Positions 9,619-19,143 of a stretch of 64,000 nt of DNA are shown piece after piece. Each line of letters opens with the position of its first letter. Positions within the stretch are counted from its first letter, which is position 1. The notes under the pieces were generated by a model. That model was not told the DNA's origin and searched no databases. It worked only from the letters and a program-made list of their open reading frames with translations. A program made the position numbers and the translations under genes. This stretch comes from Bacteroidales bacterium UBA755. Its GTDB lineage: Bacteria; Bacteroidota; Bacteroidia; Bacteroidales; UBA932. The stretch lies in NCBI GenBank assembly GCA_002297815.1, contig DBKH01000037.1, positions 1 to 64,000 on the forward strand, written 5' to 3'.

Positions 9619-10542
9619 ATGACAACAACAATCATTTGGACCATTGCAGTCATCACGGGCCTCGGCCTCTTGCTTGCGTTGGCCCTTTACCTTGTTGCGC
9701 AGCGCTTCAAGGTTGAGGAGGATCCGCGCATTGAGGAGGTCGAAAAGGCAATGCCGGGCGCAAATTGTGGTGGTTGCGGTTTCGCAGGCTGTCACGCATT
9801 TGCGGAGGCTGCGGTGAAAGCTCCGAATTTGGACAACAACTATTGTCCGGTCGGAGGCAACGAGACGATGAAAAAGGTCGCTGCAATCCTTGGCTACGAG
9901 GTCAAGGAAAAGGCACCGATGGTGGCCGTGGTGCGCTGTGGAGGCACTTGCTCTGCCAGACCAAGAATCAATGAATATGATGGCACGGCCTCTTGCAAGG
10001 TTAAGGCCGCCCTCTATTCTGGGGACACGGGCTGCTCTTTTGGCTGTCTCGGTTGTGGAGACTGCGTGGCTGCGTGCCAATTCGGAGCACTTTCGATGAA
10101 TCCTGAGACCGGTCTTCCGGTTGTGGATCAAGAGAAATGTACGGCTTGCGGTGCTTGTGTGAAGGCTTGTCCTAAGTCCATCATTGAGCTTAGGGCTAAG
10201 GGGCCTCGTGGTATGAGGATGTACGTGTCTTGTGTGAACAAAGAAAAAGGACCTGCTGTCAAGAAAGCCTGCTCGGCAGGCTGCATAGGCTGCGGAATTT
10301 GCGCCAAGACCTGCACCCATGATGCCATCACGGTTGAGAACAATGTCGCTTACATTGATTTCACTAAGTGCAAACTTTGCCGTGAGTGTGAGGCTATGTG
10401 CCCTACGGGAGCGATTATCGGAGTGAATTTCCCTAAGCCTTTGGACAAAGAAGCTGTAAAGGCTCGTGTCCAGGAACGTCAGAAAAAGGCAAGAGAGGCA
10501 GCTGCGGCAGCCGTAAAGAAGGAGGATCAGAACAATGGCTAA
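9619..10542 (+). CDS. rnfB: Rnf electron transport complex subunit B
   Basis: Iron-sulfur subunit of the Na+/H+-translocating ferredoxin:NAD+ oxidoreductase. 307 residues: an N-terminal membrane anchor (5-26), the RnfB cluster motif CGGCGFAGC near residue 50, then several 4Fe-4S ferredoxin motifs (CGDCVAAC, CTACGACVKAC, CIGCGICAKTC, CKLCRECEAMC). The C terminus is a charged Ala/Lys/Glu-rich tail. It overlaps rnfC by eight bases, and the AAGGAGG within its 3' end is the ribosome site for rnfC. First gene of a complete rnfBCDGEA set. Confidence 0.96.
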   Translation: MTTTIIWTIAVITGLGLLLALALYLVAQRFKVEEDPRIEEVEKAMPGANCGGCGFAGCHAFAEAAVKAPNLDNNYCPVGGNETMKKVAAILGYEVKEKAPMVAVVRCGGTCSARPRINEYDGTASCKVKAALYSGDTGCSFGCLGCGDCVAACQFGALSMNPETGLPVVDQEKCTACGACVKACPKSIIELRAKGPRGMRMYVSCVNKEKGPAVKKACSAGCIGCGICAKTCTHDAITVENNVAYIDFTKCKLCRECEAMCPTGAIIGVNFPKPLDKEAVKARVQERQKKAREAAAAAVKKEDQNNG

Positions 10543-11932
10543 TAGAACTTTTTCAATCGGAGGCGTTCATCCTAACGACGCCAAGATTTCACGCGACTGC
10601 GCCATCGAGGCTCTTCCACTGCCTCAGACCGTGTATATTTCCATTGCTCAGCACATTGGAGCTCCTGCAAAGCCTATAGTTGCCGTCGGTGACAAGGTTA
10701 AGGTAGGCCAACCTATCGCTGAGCCGGGAGGATTCGTTTCCGCTTTTATTCATTCTTCCGTTTCAGGTACCGTAAAGTCAATAGGGCCGCGCAAGGATCT
10801 CTCCGGTAATGTTCAGACTTATGTGGAGATTGCTGTGGAAGGAGATGAATGGACCGAGGGAATTGACAGAACGGATGCTCTGGTGATCGACATTCCAGAA
10901 GATGGAAAGGCTATTATCGAAAAAATCCGTTTAGGTGGAGTTGTCGGACTTGGAGGAGCCACTTTCCCGACACATGTCAAGCTTATGCCGCCTCCAGGCA
11001 AGAAATGCGAGATGCTGATAATTAATGGCTGCGAATGTGAGCCGTACTTGACATCCGATTTCCGTACCCTTCTTGAAAAAGGAGAGCAGGTAGTTGTCGG
11101 CACAGCGTTGATTAAACAAGCACTCGGAGTTGAGAGTGCCACAATCGCAATCGAGGACAACAAACCGGAGGCGATTGAACATATTCAGAAAGTACTTGCA
11201 GAGCTTAAGGGTAAATCAAGTAAATTCAATGGTATCGAAGTTCTTCCTTTGATGAAGAAATACCCTGAGGGAGGTGAGAAGCAGCTGATTGATGCTGTGA
11301 TGCACCGTCAGGTGAAGTCTGGTGGATTGCCTATTGATGTGGGTGCTGTCGTTCAGAATGTCGCCACTGCTTTGGCTGTCTATGAGGCTGTGCAGAAGAA
11401 CAAGCCATTGATTGACAATTCGGTAACTGTTACCGGTGAATGCTTCCCTAAGCAGGCGAATCTTTTGGTTAGAGTGGGAACACCATTGCGCTACATCGTA
11501 AATTACCTAGGAGGGATTCCGGAGAATGCAGCAAAGATCATCAGTGGTGGTCCGATGATGGGGAAAGCTATCGCCAATCTTGATGCTTCTACCCTGAAAG
11601 GTACCGGAGCCCTGCTTTTCCTTACAGCAGAACAGACTAAGAGGCATCCGGAAGGCCACTGCATCCGATGCGGAAAATGTGCTGACGCTTGTCCGATGGG
11701 GCTTGAACCGTTCTTGCTCTATCGCCTTGCCAAGGCTGGAAACACTGATGAATTGGAGGCGAATGCTGTTCAAGATTGCATTCAGTGCGGATGTTGTCTG
11801 TACACCTGCCCTTCCTACATTCCGCTTTTGGACATAATTAGTATGGCAAGGGGACAAGTTATGGGAATAATGAAGGCTCGCGCTGCTGCCGCAAAGGCTG
11901 CTGCTGAGGCCGCAAAAGCAAAAACTGTTTAA
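10535..11932 (+). CDS. rnfC: Rnf electron transport complex subunit C
   Basis: NADH/FMN- and Fe-S-binding peripheral subunit of Rnf. 465 residues: N-terminal barrel-sandwich/biotinyl-like region, a Rossmann-like NADH/FMN domain with GGVVGLGGATFPTHVK, a SLBB-like segment and two 4Fe-4S motifs (CIRCGKCADACPM and CIQCGCCLYTCPS). It ends with an Ala/Lys-rich tail common in RnfC. Start ATG 10535 is supported by AAGGAGG at 10519-10525. Confidence 0.96.
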   Translation: MANRTFSIGGVHPNDAKISRDCAIEALPLPQTVYISIAQHIGAPAKPIVAVGDKVKVGQPIAEPGGFVSAFIHSSVSGTVKSIGPRKDLSGNVQTYVEIAVEGDEWTEGIDRTDALVIDIPEDGKAIIEKIRLGGVVGLGGATFPTHVKLMPPPGKKCEMLIINGCECEPYLTSDFRTLLEKGEQVVVGTALIKQALGVESATIAIEDNKPEAIEHIQKVLAELKGKSSKFNGIEVLPLMKKYPEGGEKQLIDAVMHRQVKSGGLPIDVGAVVQNVATALAVYEAVQKNKPLIDNSVTVTGECFPKQANLLVRVGTPLRYIVNYLGGIPENAAKIISGGPMMGKAIANLDASTLKGTGALLFLTAEQTKRHPEGHCIRCGKCADACPMGLEPFLLYRLAKAGNTDELEANAVQDCIQCGCCLYTCPSYIPLLDIISMARGQVMGIMKARAAAAKAAAEAAKAKTV

Positions 11933-11936
11933 GAAT

Positions 11937-12920
11937 ATGGAAAGATTATTGGTTTCTCCGTCTCCACACCTCCATTCCAAGACAACGACATCGGTCTTGA
12001 TGAGGGATGTCGTGATTGCCTTGATTCCTGCTGTTTTGGTTTCAGTCGTGTTCTACGGCCTTGCTGAACTGTTGGTTTTGGCTGTCAGTGTCATCTCCTG
12101 CGTGGTGCTAGAGTATTTAATCACAAAATATTTACTTAAGGCTCCGTCAACTATTGGGGACTGGTCAGCTGTAGTGACTGGCATCCTGCTGGCTTTGAAC
12201 CTTCCAGCCACAACTCCTTGGTGGGTAGTCTTCATCGGAGCTGTTGTTGCCATTGGTATCGCTAAGATGACTTTCGGAGGGCTTGGACAGAATGTCTTCA
12301 ACCCTGCTCTAGTGGGGCGTGTGTTCCTGCTCATCTCATTCCCGACCTTCATGACAAATTGGGCTATTCCTGGCGGTCTTTTCGGAGCAGATGCCATCAC
12401 AGGTGCTACACCTCTGGGTATCATCAACGAAGGGCTTATGAAAGGCCTTTCCGCATCCGAGTTAATTGCTCAGAATGGTTTCACTGCTTCGCAGATGCTG
12501 TTTGCTAACATCGGAGGCTCAGCAGGTGAGGCAAGTGCAATAGCGATTCTGATCGGTTTTATTTATTTGCTAGTGCGTAAGGTCATCAAGCCGTGGATTA
12601 CACTTTCTATTCTTGGAACTGTGGCTGTAGTCTCGACCATCTTCTGGCTAGTTGACCCAAGTCAATTCACAGGGCCGCTCTTCAACCTCCTCACCGGTGG
12701 TCTTCTTCTTGGCTCATGCTTTATGGCGACCGACTATGTGACATCTCCGATGAGCACGAAAGGTGGAATTGTCTTCGGTGTTGGAATCGGTTTCATTACT
12801 CTGATGATCAGATACTTTGGCTCATACCCTGAAGGAGTTAGTTTTGCTATACTTATTATGAACTCAACAGTTCCGCTCCTAAATAGGTGGTTCCATCAGA
12901 AAAAATACGGGAGGGCATAG
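11937..12920 (+). CDS. rnfD: Rnf electron transport complex subunit D
   Basis: Integral membrane flavoprotein of Rnf, 327 residues with about nine or ten hydrophobic helices. The covalent-FMN motif is present as AITGATPLG, where the threonine of TGAT carries FMN through a phosphoester bond in characterised RnfD/NqrB proteins. A conserved FMATDYVTSP segment lies near the C terminus. Four bp separate it from rnfC and three bp from rnfG. Confidence 0.96.
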   Translation: MERLLVSPSPHLHSKTTTSVLMRDVVIALIPAVLVSVVFYGLAELLVLAVSVISCVVLEYLITKYLLKAPSTIGDWSAVVTGILLALNLPATTPWWVVFIGAVVAIGIAKMTFGGLGQNVFNPALVGRVFLLISFPTFMTNWAIPGGLFGADAITGATPLGIINEGLMKGLSASELIAQNGFTASQMLFANIGGSAGEASAIAILIGFIYLLVRKVIKPWITLSILGTVAVVSTIFWLVDPSQFTGPLFNLLTGGLLLGSCFMATDYVTSPMSTKGGIVFGVGIGFITLMIRYFGSYPEGVSFAILIMNSTVPLLNRWFHQKKYGRA

Positions 12921-12923
12921 ACT

Positions 12924-13487
12924 ATGGCAGTAAAATCTAATCTTACCACAATGGTAGTTTGTCTGACTGTTGTCAGCCTGATTTGTTCAGCTCTTTTGGG
13001 TGGAATGTATGCCCTTACAGCCGAGCCAATCGCGAAGGCCAACGCGGACATCCTTAAGGCATCAATCGGAGCCGTGCTTCCTGAAGGGGGCGAGCTCTCC
13101 GAGTCCAAACCGATCGAGGTCGGTGGACAGGATTCTGAATATTATGTCAGCACCAAGGACGGTGCTCCTGTGGCTTACGCTGTGAAGTCTACCACAGTTG
13201 GTTTCGGTGGCCCACTTGTCCTAATGGTCGGCATCACTGCTGATGGAGTTGTCTATAACACATCCGTCCTGTCACACAATGAGACTCCGGGACTTGGTGC
13301 CAAGTGCAACACCGATGAGAAATTCATGAACCAGTTCAAGAACTTCGATCCGGTGTCCAAAAGTCTGACCGTCAAAAAAGACGGGGGTGATGTGGACGCA
13401 ATCACTGCTTCCACAATTACTTCTAGAGCTTATGTATTGGCTATTGACAATGCCGTCAAGGCTATAAATTCAATAAAAGGAGAATAG
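12924..13487 (+). CDS. rnfG: Rnf electron transport complex subunit G
   Basis: Periplasmic-facing flavoprotein subunit of Rnf with one N-terminal membrane helix (about 10-30) and an FMN-binding domain. 187 residues. The flavinylation site appears as DAITASTITSRA near residues 152-163, where a threonine would carry covalent FMN. GGGAGG precedes the start. I do not see the maturation enzyme ApbE in this window. Confidence 0.94.
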   Translation: MAVKSNLTTMVVCLTVVSLICSALLGGMYALTAEPIAKANADILKASIGAVLPEGGELSESKPIEVGGQDSEYYVSTKDGAPVAYAVKSTTVGFGGPLVLMVGITADGVVYNTSVLSHNETPGLGAKCNTDEKFMNQFKNFDPVSKSLTVKKDGGDVDAITASTITSRAYVLAIDNAVKAINSIKGE

Positions 13488-13490
13488 GCT

Positions 13491-14081
13491 ATGAGCAGCA
13501 ATAAATTGAATCTGTTTACTAAAGGTTTTCTAAAGGAAAATCCTACTTTTGTACTGCTTTTGGGTATGTGTCCTACGTTGGCTACCACTACCTCTGCTAT
13601 CAATGGTCTGAGCATGGGTCTTGCCACACTTTTTGTCTTGGTGCTTTCCAACATCGCCATCTCAGCGATTGCGCCAGTCGTGCCTGACAAAGTGCACATC
13701 CCTGTCTATATCGTGGTTATCGCAACATTCGTGACTATTCTCCAGTTTGCTATGCAAGCCTACACCCCAGCTATGTATGCTACTCTAGGCTTGTTCATTC
13801 CGCTTATTGTGGTGAACTGTATCGTTCTCGGACGTGCAGAGGCGTTCGCCAACAAAAACGGCATTCTTGACTCTGCCCTTGACGGACTTGGAATCGGATG
13901 CGGCTTTACCCTTTCCTTGACGGTTCTCGGAATTGTCCGCGAGATCCTTGGAAGCGGATCCGTTTTTGGGTTCAAGTTCATCACTGGTGACGGACTCTTG
14001 GTGTTCGTGATGGCTCCGGGAGCGTTCCTTGCTCTTGGTTACCTTATGGTTCTGTTCAACAAAATCGCTAAAAAGAATTAG
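13491..14081 (+). CDS. rnfE: Rnf electron transport complex subunit E
   Basis: Small integral membrane subunit (196 residues, about six helices) that pairs with RnfA. Signature elements are KENPTFVLLLGMCPTLATTT near the start and the inverted-topology helix with NCIVLGRAEAFA. AAAAGGAG precedes the start. Spacing to both neighbours is 2-3 bp. Confidence 0.95.
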   Translation: MSSNKLNLFTKGFLKENPTFVLLLGMCPTLATTTSAINGLSMGLATLFVLVLSNIAISAIAPVVPDKVHIPVYIVVIATFVTILQFAMQAYTPAMYATLGLFIPLIVVNCIVLGRAEAFANKNGILDSALDGLGIGCGFTLSLTVLGIVREILGSGSVFGFKFITGDGLLVFVMAPGAFLALGYLMVLFNKIAKKN

Positions 14082-14083
14082 TT

Positions 14084-14683
14084 ATGGAATATTTCCTCAT
14101 TATAATCTCGGCGATATTCGTCAATAACGTTATGCTCGCCCAATTTTTGGGCACATGTCCGTTCTTGGGAGTTTCCAATAAGATTTCAACTGCCACTGGA
14201 ATGGCCGGAGCCGTGTGCTTCGTGATCACTTTGGCGACGTTGGTGACCTATCTCATCAATCAATATCTTTTGGTTGCTTTCGATCTTCAATTTCTCCAGA
14301 CAATCGCTTTCATTCTTGTGATTGCGGCTCTTGTCCAGATGGTCGAAATCGTGTTGAAGAAGATCAGTCCGTCCCTCTATCAGGCTCTAGGAATATTCCT
14401 GCCGCTGATTACCACAAACTGTGCAGTTTTAGGTGTCGCTCTTAATGTGGTGACAAAAGAATTTGCTTTTGGAGGTCCAGCTCACATGCTTAATCTCGGA
14501 GAGTCCGTGGTTTATGCATTTGCGACCGCAGTCGGCTATGGAATGGCTCTCATTCTGTTTGCAGGACTTCGCGAACATTTGGATTTGAATGATGTCCCTA
14601 AGCCTTTCAAAGGCATTCCAATTGCCCTTATTACTGTCGGGATCCTCGCTATGGCTTTCATGGGATTCTCTGGTTTAGTATAG
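14084..14683 (+). CDS. rnfA: Rnf electron transport complex subunit A
   Basis: Last subunit of the operon, an integral membrane protein of 199 residues with six helices. Family motifs are NNVMLAQFLGTCPFLGVS near the N terminus and TTNCAVLGVAL in the fourth helix; each has a conserved cysteine that in characterised RnfA/RnfE pairs helps hold an intramembrane Fe-S centre. No terminator is visible between it and the next gene. Confidence 0.95.
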   Translation: MEYFLIIISAIFVNNVMLAQFLGTCPFLGVSNKISTATGMAGAVCFVITLATLVTYLINQYLLVAFDLQFLQTIAFILVIAALVQMVEIVLKKISPSLYQALGIFLPLITTNCAVLGVALNVVTKEFAFGGPAHMLNLGESVVYAFATAVGYGMALILFAGLREHLDLNDVPKPFKGIPIALITVGILAMAFMGFSGLV

Positions 14684-14734
14684 TTTTTGTAGAATTTAGT
14701 GGCCTGTACATAGGATTAACTAATTTTAATGATT

Positions 14735-15211
14735 ATGAAAAAGGCATTATTGGCCCTTGCGATTCTTATTGGCTCAGCAACGATTGCGTTCGCTCAGCCT
14801 AAATCACTCGGAGGACGTCTCGGCAACTACGGCATCGACATCAGTTTTGAAAATTATGTTTTCGGAGGCCCAGACTTTCTCGAATTTGGTTTGGGACTTG
14901 ACAATGGATTTAGTACAAGTGACTTCCATGTAGATGGAATTTACAACTTCATGATTGTCCAGCCTGATTGGACTCCTAAAGGCAAATGGGGATTCTATGC
15001 TGGCCCTGGAGCTAGTTTTGCCGTGTGGGATAATGATGACGACGAAAAGACGGTTTATGCTGGCTTTGTCGGTAACGTAGGGCTAGAGTACACCTTCTGG
15101 TTCCCACTCCAACTCTCAGTAGATTTCCGTCCGAGACTGATGTTCGGTGACGGAGGACTTCGGGGAGATGGACCGTTCTCCTTGGGTATCGGAGTACGTT
15201 ATTCTTTCTGA
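14735..15211 (+). CDS. Small outer-membrane beta-barrel-like protein
   Basis: 158 residues from ATG 14735 (an alternative start six bases upstream gives two more residues). Signal peptide MKKALLALAILIGSATIAFA, then alternating hydrophobic/polar strands rich in Gly, Phe and Tyr, ending in VRYSF, an aromatic C terminus typical of outer-membrane barrels. No specific family recognised. It lies about 50 bp after rnfA and before a strong terminator, so it may be read from the rnf transcript or its own promoter. Confidence 0.65.
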   Translation: MKKALLALAILIGSATIAFAQPKSLGGRLGNYGIDISFENYVFGGPDFLEFGLGLDNGFSTSDFHVDGIYNFMIVQPDWTPKGKWGFYAGPGASFAVWDNDDDEKTVYAGFVGNVGLEYTFWFPLQLSVDFRPRLMFGDGGLRGDGPFSLGIGVRYSF

Positions 15212-15229
15212 TTTTTAAATAGAAAATAT

Positions 15230-15268
15230 GTGGGGATGGCTATTTTTTATAGTCATCCCCACTTTTTT
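15230..15268 (+). terminator. Intrinsic terminator ending the rnf unit
   Basis: A 14-bp stem with one G-U type pair (15230-15243 with 15249-15262), loop of five bases, followed by six T (15263-15268). It separates the core-genome rnf region from the pigment cluster. Confidence 0.9.
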
Positions 15269-15274
15269 CAGCAT

Positions 15275-15307
15275 TTTGGGCAATTAACAATTAATTTGGT
15301 AAATTTG
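15275..15307 (+). promoter_or_regulatory. Promoter of the aryl-polyene-type cluster
   Basis: TTTG at 15275-15278, a 21-bp spacer and TAAATTTG at 15300-15307. This matches the Bacteroidota -33/-7 consensus and lies 46 bp before the ammonia-lyase start. Confidence 0.75.
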
Positions 15308-15353
15308 TAATCTTAATTAAACCTGATTGATAGTTGAATCAAAATAGGAAAGC

Positions 15354-16895
15354 ATGATCATGGGTGGAAATCGCACGCTCAGTTTGGAATGGGCTGAGGA
15401 AGTCATTTTCAATGATAAGAAAATATCTTTGAAAGATCTTCCAATGGCCGATGTCGAGGCTAGCTATAAATTTTTGGAAGAGTTTGCCTCTGAGAAAGTT
15501 ATCTATGGAATCAATACCGGGTTCGGCCCGATGGCTCAGTGGAGGGTTGACGACAAGTATTTGAAAGACCTTCAGTACAACATCATTCGAAGCCATTCTA
15601 CTGGAGCTGGACAACCTTTGGATGACGTGTATGTGAAAGCTGCAATGATTGCACGCCTTGGTACATTCCTTCAGGCCCGTTCCGGAGTTCATCCGGATCT
15701 CGTGCGGCTTTTGGTCGGAATGATCGACAATAACATATTCCCATTTATTCCTCAGCATGGCAGTGTTGGCGCGAGTGGGGACTTGGTTCAACTTGCTCAC
15801 ATGGCTCTTTGCATGATCGGTGAGGGAAAGGTCCACTACAAAGGTGAATGGCGTCCATCGGCTGAGGTGCTGAAAGAAAATGGCCTGGAGCCGTTTAAGA
15901 TTCATATTCGTGAAGGATTGTCAATTTCCAACGGGACATCTTTCATGACAGGAATTGGCATAGTGAACCAAATCTTTGCTGACAGACTCCTTGATTGGGC
16001 TACTCTTGCTTCAGTGATGATGAACGAAATTGCCTCATCTTTCGATGACCTAATGTCTGAGGAACTTAATGAGGTCCGTCGCCACGAGGGGCAGCAGGTA
16101 ATCGCTTCAAGGATGAGGTCACTATCCGAGGGTAGTGGTTGTTTGCATAAACGTGAGCATGATCTCTATGACAATGGTCACGCTTCCGACCACACTTTCG
16201 ACCATAAGGTTCAGGCATATTACTCATTGAGGTGCACCCCTCAGATTTTGGGACCTGTGTATGAGACGTTTGCAAATGCTCGCAAGGTTCTGGAGGAAGA
16301 ATTAAATTCAGCTTGTGACAACCCTATTGTTGATCATGTGGCGCGGAATGTTTTCCATGGAGGAAATTTCCATGGGGATTACATTTCTTTGGAGGAGGAC
16401 AAGGTCAAAATTGCAACCGTAAGAATGGCCATGACAGCGGAACGCCAACTCAACTATCTGTTCCACGATCGAATTAATGGCATTTTGCCACCATTCTTGA
16501 ATATGGGAACGCTTGGCCTGAACTATGGAATGCAGGCCTGCCAGTTTACAGCCACGTCAACTACGGCTGAGTGCCAGACACTTGCCATGCCTAACTATGT
16601 CCATAGCATCCCGAACAATAATGACAATCAGGACATTGTCAGCATGGGAACCAACACGGCTTTGTTGACAAAAAGGGTCATTGACAACACCTATCAGGTC
16701 TTCGCTATCCATTTCATTGCACTTGCGCAGGCCGTAGATTGTCTCGGTATAGCTGACAAACTAGCTCCGACTTCTAGAAAAGTTTACGATGATGTTCGCG
16801 CAATCATCCCTAAGTTTGTGGAAGACAATCCATTCTACGAGCAGATTGCGAGCGTTGAGGATTATCTTAGAAACAACCCATTAAATCTAAAATAG
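15354..16895 (+). CDS. Aromatic amino acid (tyrosine-type) ammonia-lyase
   Basis: HAL/PAL/TAL-family enzyme that removes ammonia from an aromatic amino acid; here most likely tyrosine to 4-coumarate as the starter for an aryl-polyene or flexirubin-type pigment. 513 residues. The MIO cofactor triad Ala140-Ser141-Gly142 lies in GSVGASGDLVQLAHM. Other signatures are YGINTGFGPMAQ, FHGGNFHGDYISLE and VHSIPNNNDNQDIVSMGTN. These stretches closely resemble what I remember of the Flavobacterium johnsoniae TAL, which favours tyrosine over histidine. First gene of a long operon in which many starts abut or overlap stops. Substrate is inferred, not shown. Confidence 0.9.
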   Translation: MIMGGNRTLSLEWAEEVIFNDKKISLKDLPMADVEASYKFLEEFASEKVIYGINTGFGPMAQWRVDDKYLKDLQYNIIRSHSTGAGQPLDDVYVKAAMIARLGTFLQARSGVHPDLVRLLVGMIDNNIFPFIPQHGSVGASGDLVQLAHMALCMIGEGKVHYKGEWRPSAEVLKENGLEPFKIHIREGLSISNGTSFMTGIGIVNQIFADRLLDWATLASVMMNEIASSFDDLMSEELNEVRRHEGQQVIASRMRSLSEGSGCLHKREHDLYDNGHASDHTFDHKVQAYYSLRCTPQILGPVYETFANARKVLEEELNSACDNPIVDHVARNVFHGGNFHGDYISLEEDKVKIATVRMAMTAERQLNYLFHDRINGILPPFLNMGTLGLNYGMQACQFTATSTTAECQTLAMPNYVHSIPNNNDNQDIVSMGTNTALLTKRVIDNTYQVFAIHFIALAQAVDCLGIADKLAPTSRKVYDDVRAIIPKFVEDNPFYEQIASVEDYLRNNPLNLK

Positions 16896-17993
16896 ATGAA
16901 ACTGTTCCCAGAACTTGAAAAAAGGTACACAAAGGATCCTTATACTGCCCGTGAGGCTCAACGAATGGCTGAGTTCATCGCCTTTGGTCCGATGGTTTTC
17001 CAAGCATCACGTCTTTTGGTGAAGTATGGAATCCTTGAACTTTTGCGCGAGCATCGAGAAGGCCTTACAGAAGAGGAAGTTATCAAAGCTACTGGACTTA
17101 AGGAATACACAGTTAAATGCCTGCTAGAAGCTGGCCTTTGCATTGGTACTGTGCTTGTCAATGTGGACACGGATCGTTACACTATTTCAAAGATTGGCTG
17201 GTTCCTGCTTACAGACGAGGCGGCTAAGGTCAACATGGACTTTAATAACGATGTCAACTATGAAGGCATGTTTGACCTAGATAGTGCTTTCAAGGAAGGG
17301 CGCCCAGCCGGTTTGAAGCATTTCGGACAGTGGCCGACTATCTACGAAGGACTCTCATCTCTTCCGGAGCAAGCCCAGAAAAGTTGGTTCGGGTTCGATC
17401 ATTTCTATTCAAACAATTCTTTCGAGGAGGCACTGAAGATCATCTTCGACCGTCCTGTGAAGAATCTGCTTGATGTCGGAGGGAACACTGGCAAATGGGC
17501 TCTTCAATGCGTTGGTTACGATCCTAAAGTTGAGGTGACAATCCTTGATCTTCCTCAACAGATCGAGATGATGAAGAAGGAAACTGCCGGTAAAAAAGGG
17601 GCTGAAAGGATTCACGGATGTGGCGGCAACCTTCTGGATCCTGCGACTAAATTTCCGAATGATAAGAAATATGACGTCATCTGGATGAGCCAATTCCTTG
17701 ATTGCTTTTCTAAGGAGGAAATCTTGAGCATCCTAAAAAGAGCCGCAGAGGTCCTTCATCCGGGGGCAAGGCTCTGCATCATGGAGCTTTTGTGGAACAG
17801 GCAACGTTTTGAACCAGCTGCATTTTGTTTGACTATGACTAGCCTGTACTTTACCGCCATGGCTAACGGTAATAGCAAAATGTACTATTCAGAGGACCTA
17901 ATAAGTCTTATTGAAGAGGCCGGAATGAAGGTTGAGACTATCATCGATGGCATTGGACAGGGACATAACATCTTAGTTTGTGTTAAAAAATAA
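16896..17993 (+). CDS. SAM-dependent O-methyltransferase-like protein
   Basis: 365 residues. The N terminus (about 20-110) is a winged-helix dimerisation domain, and the C-terminal half is a Rossmann methyltransferase with NLLDVGGNTGKWAL as the SAM-binding loop and an acidic TILDLPQQ strand end. This is the acetylserotonin/hydroxyindole O-methyltransferase layout. It starts at the base after the ammonia-lyase stop. It may methylate the aromatic head group or an intermediate; which one cannot be read from sequence. Confidence 0.85.
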   Translation: MKLFPELEKRYTKDPYTAREAQRMAEFIAFGPMVFQASRLLVKYGILELLREHREGLTEEEVIKATGLKEYTVKCLLEAGLCIGTVLVNVDTDRYTISKIGWFLLTDEAAKVNMDFNNDVNYEGMFDLDSAFKEGRPAGLKHFGQWPTIYEGLSSLPEQAQKSWFGFDHFYSNNSFEEALKIIFDRPVKNLLDVGGNTGKWALQCVGYDPKVEVTILDLPQQIEMMKKETAGKKGAERIHGCGGNLLDPATKFPNDKKYDVIWMSQFLDCFSKEEILSILKRAAEVLHPGARLCIMELLWNRQRFEPAAFCLTMTSLYFTAMANGNSKMYYSEDLISLIEEAGMKVETIIDGIGQGHNILVCVKK

Positions 17994-18248
17994 ATGAATT
18001 TCATAATGAAGAAAGAAGAAATAATCACCAAAGTCAACGGTTTTCTTGTTGACGAGTTCGAGATTGATTCGAATCTCCTTAAAGAGGATGCTGCTCTTAA
18101 AAAAGATTTAGGCATTGACAGCCTCGACATTGTGGATATTATTGTCTTGATTGACAAGGAGTTCGGAATAAAAGTGAAGTCGGAAGAACTTGGCCGTCTT
18201 ACGACTTTGGGCAGTCTTTACAATTTCATTGAAGAGAAGCTCTCATAG
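17994..18248 (+). CDS. Acyl carrier protein 1
   Basis: 84 residues (80 if the ATG at 18006 is used). Four-helix ACP with the phosphopantetheine serine in DLGIDSLDIVD. Acidic overall. It begins right after the methyltransferase stop. It would carry the growing polyene chain. A second, different ACP lies at 21333, a pairing usual in aryl-polyene clusters. Confidence 0.93.
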   Translation: MNFIMKKEEIITKVNGFLVDEFEIDSNLLKEDAALKKDLGIDSLDIVDIIVLIDKEFGIKVKSEELGRLTTLGSLYNFIEEKLS

Positions 18249-18252
18249 GAAT

Positions 18253-19143
18253 ATGTCGGAAGGCGATGTGAGGCAGTGGCAGGGAACGACTGATGGGACC
18301 TCGTGGATGCATCATTCCTTGATTGGGATGATGAAAGTTATTCCGCTTTGGTTCTTTTACTTGCTGATGGGTCTTGCGGTGCCTTTCTACATGATATTCA
18401 ATCATAAAGGCTACCTGTCAATTTATCACTATTTTCGTGGACGCCAAGGCTTCGGCCCATTGAAGGCATTTCTTCACACCTGTGCTGACCACTTCATGTT
18501 TGGAGCGGTAATAATGGACCGCTTCGCTTCCTATGCCGGGAAGCGTTTCCGTGTGGAGACATCACAAGCTGCGATGTACAAAGAGTTATGTGCTTCGCCA
18601 AAAGGCTTTGTCCAGATTAGCTCTCACATAGGCAATGATGAATTGGCAGGCTATGAACTTAAGGCCACAAAGAGAATCAATGCTCTTGTCTTTGGAGAGG
18701 AAGGCAAAACCTTGATGGAGAATAGGTCCAGAGTCTTGGGGGAGAACAACATCCGCCTAGTGAGTATTTCTGAGGACATGTCGCATCTCGTGATACTGAA
18801 CAATGCCTTGGCCGATGGCGAGATAGTGAATATTCATGGTGACAGGGTGTTCGGATCAAACAGGACAGTCAGCTGCAACATCCTTGGCGGGAAGGCGGAA
18901 CTTCCTATGGGGCCTTTCCTTATGGCTGCAATGAGGGATGTTCCTGTCATGTCGGTCTTTGTGATGAAAATTGGTCTTAGAAAGTACAGGGTGCATCTTT
19001 TCCGTCCCGATGAGGGACTTGAAGGATTGGGCGTCAGAGAGAAAGCGGAAGCTTTGGCTAAGGCCTATGCTGAAAACATCACCTACATCCTTCGCAGGTA
19101 TCCTGACCAATGGTTTAACTATTACGAATTTTGGAATGACTGA
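18253..19143 (+). CDS. LpxL/HtrB-like lipid A-type acyltransferase
   Basis: 297 residues. An N-terminal hydrophobic segment (about 24-47) is followed by a lysophospholipid acyltransferase fold. QISSHIGNDELAGYEL sits where the catalytic HxxxxD of the LpxL family lies (here H-I-G-N-D-E). Aryl-polyene clusters usually encode such an enzyme, thought to attach the chain to a lipid anchor. Start ATG 18253 lies 4 bp after the ACP stop; the open frame upstream is in the ACP gene and not used. Confidence 0.82.
   Translation: MSEGDVRQWQGTTDGTSWMHHSLIGMMKVIPLWFFYLLMGLAVPFYMIFNHKGYLSIYHYFRGRQGFGPLKAFLHTCADHFMFGAVIMDRFASYAGKRFRVETSQAAMYKELCASPKGFVQISSHIGNDELAGYELKATKRINALVFGEEGKTLMENRSRVLGENNIRLVSISEDMSHLVILNNALADGEIVNIHGDRVFGSNRTVSCNILGGKAELPMGPFLMAAMRDVPVMSVFVMKIGLRKYRVHLFRPDEGLEGLGVREKAEALAKAYAENITYILRRYPDQWFNYYEFWND

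Noticed and set aside
9607..10320. 237-codon open frame antisense to rnfB
   Set aside because: It lies wholly inside rnfB on the other strand, has Cys/His/Arg-rich composition typical of a shadow frame and no recognisable domain.
12053..12427. 124-codon minus-strand ORF inside rnfD
   Set aside because: Shadow of rnfD with Pro/Thr-rich translation and no start signals.
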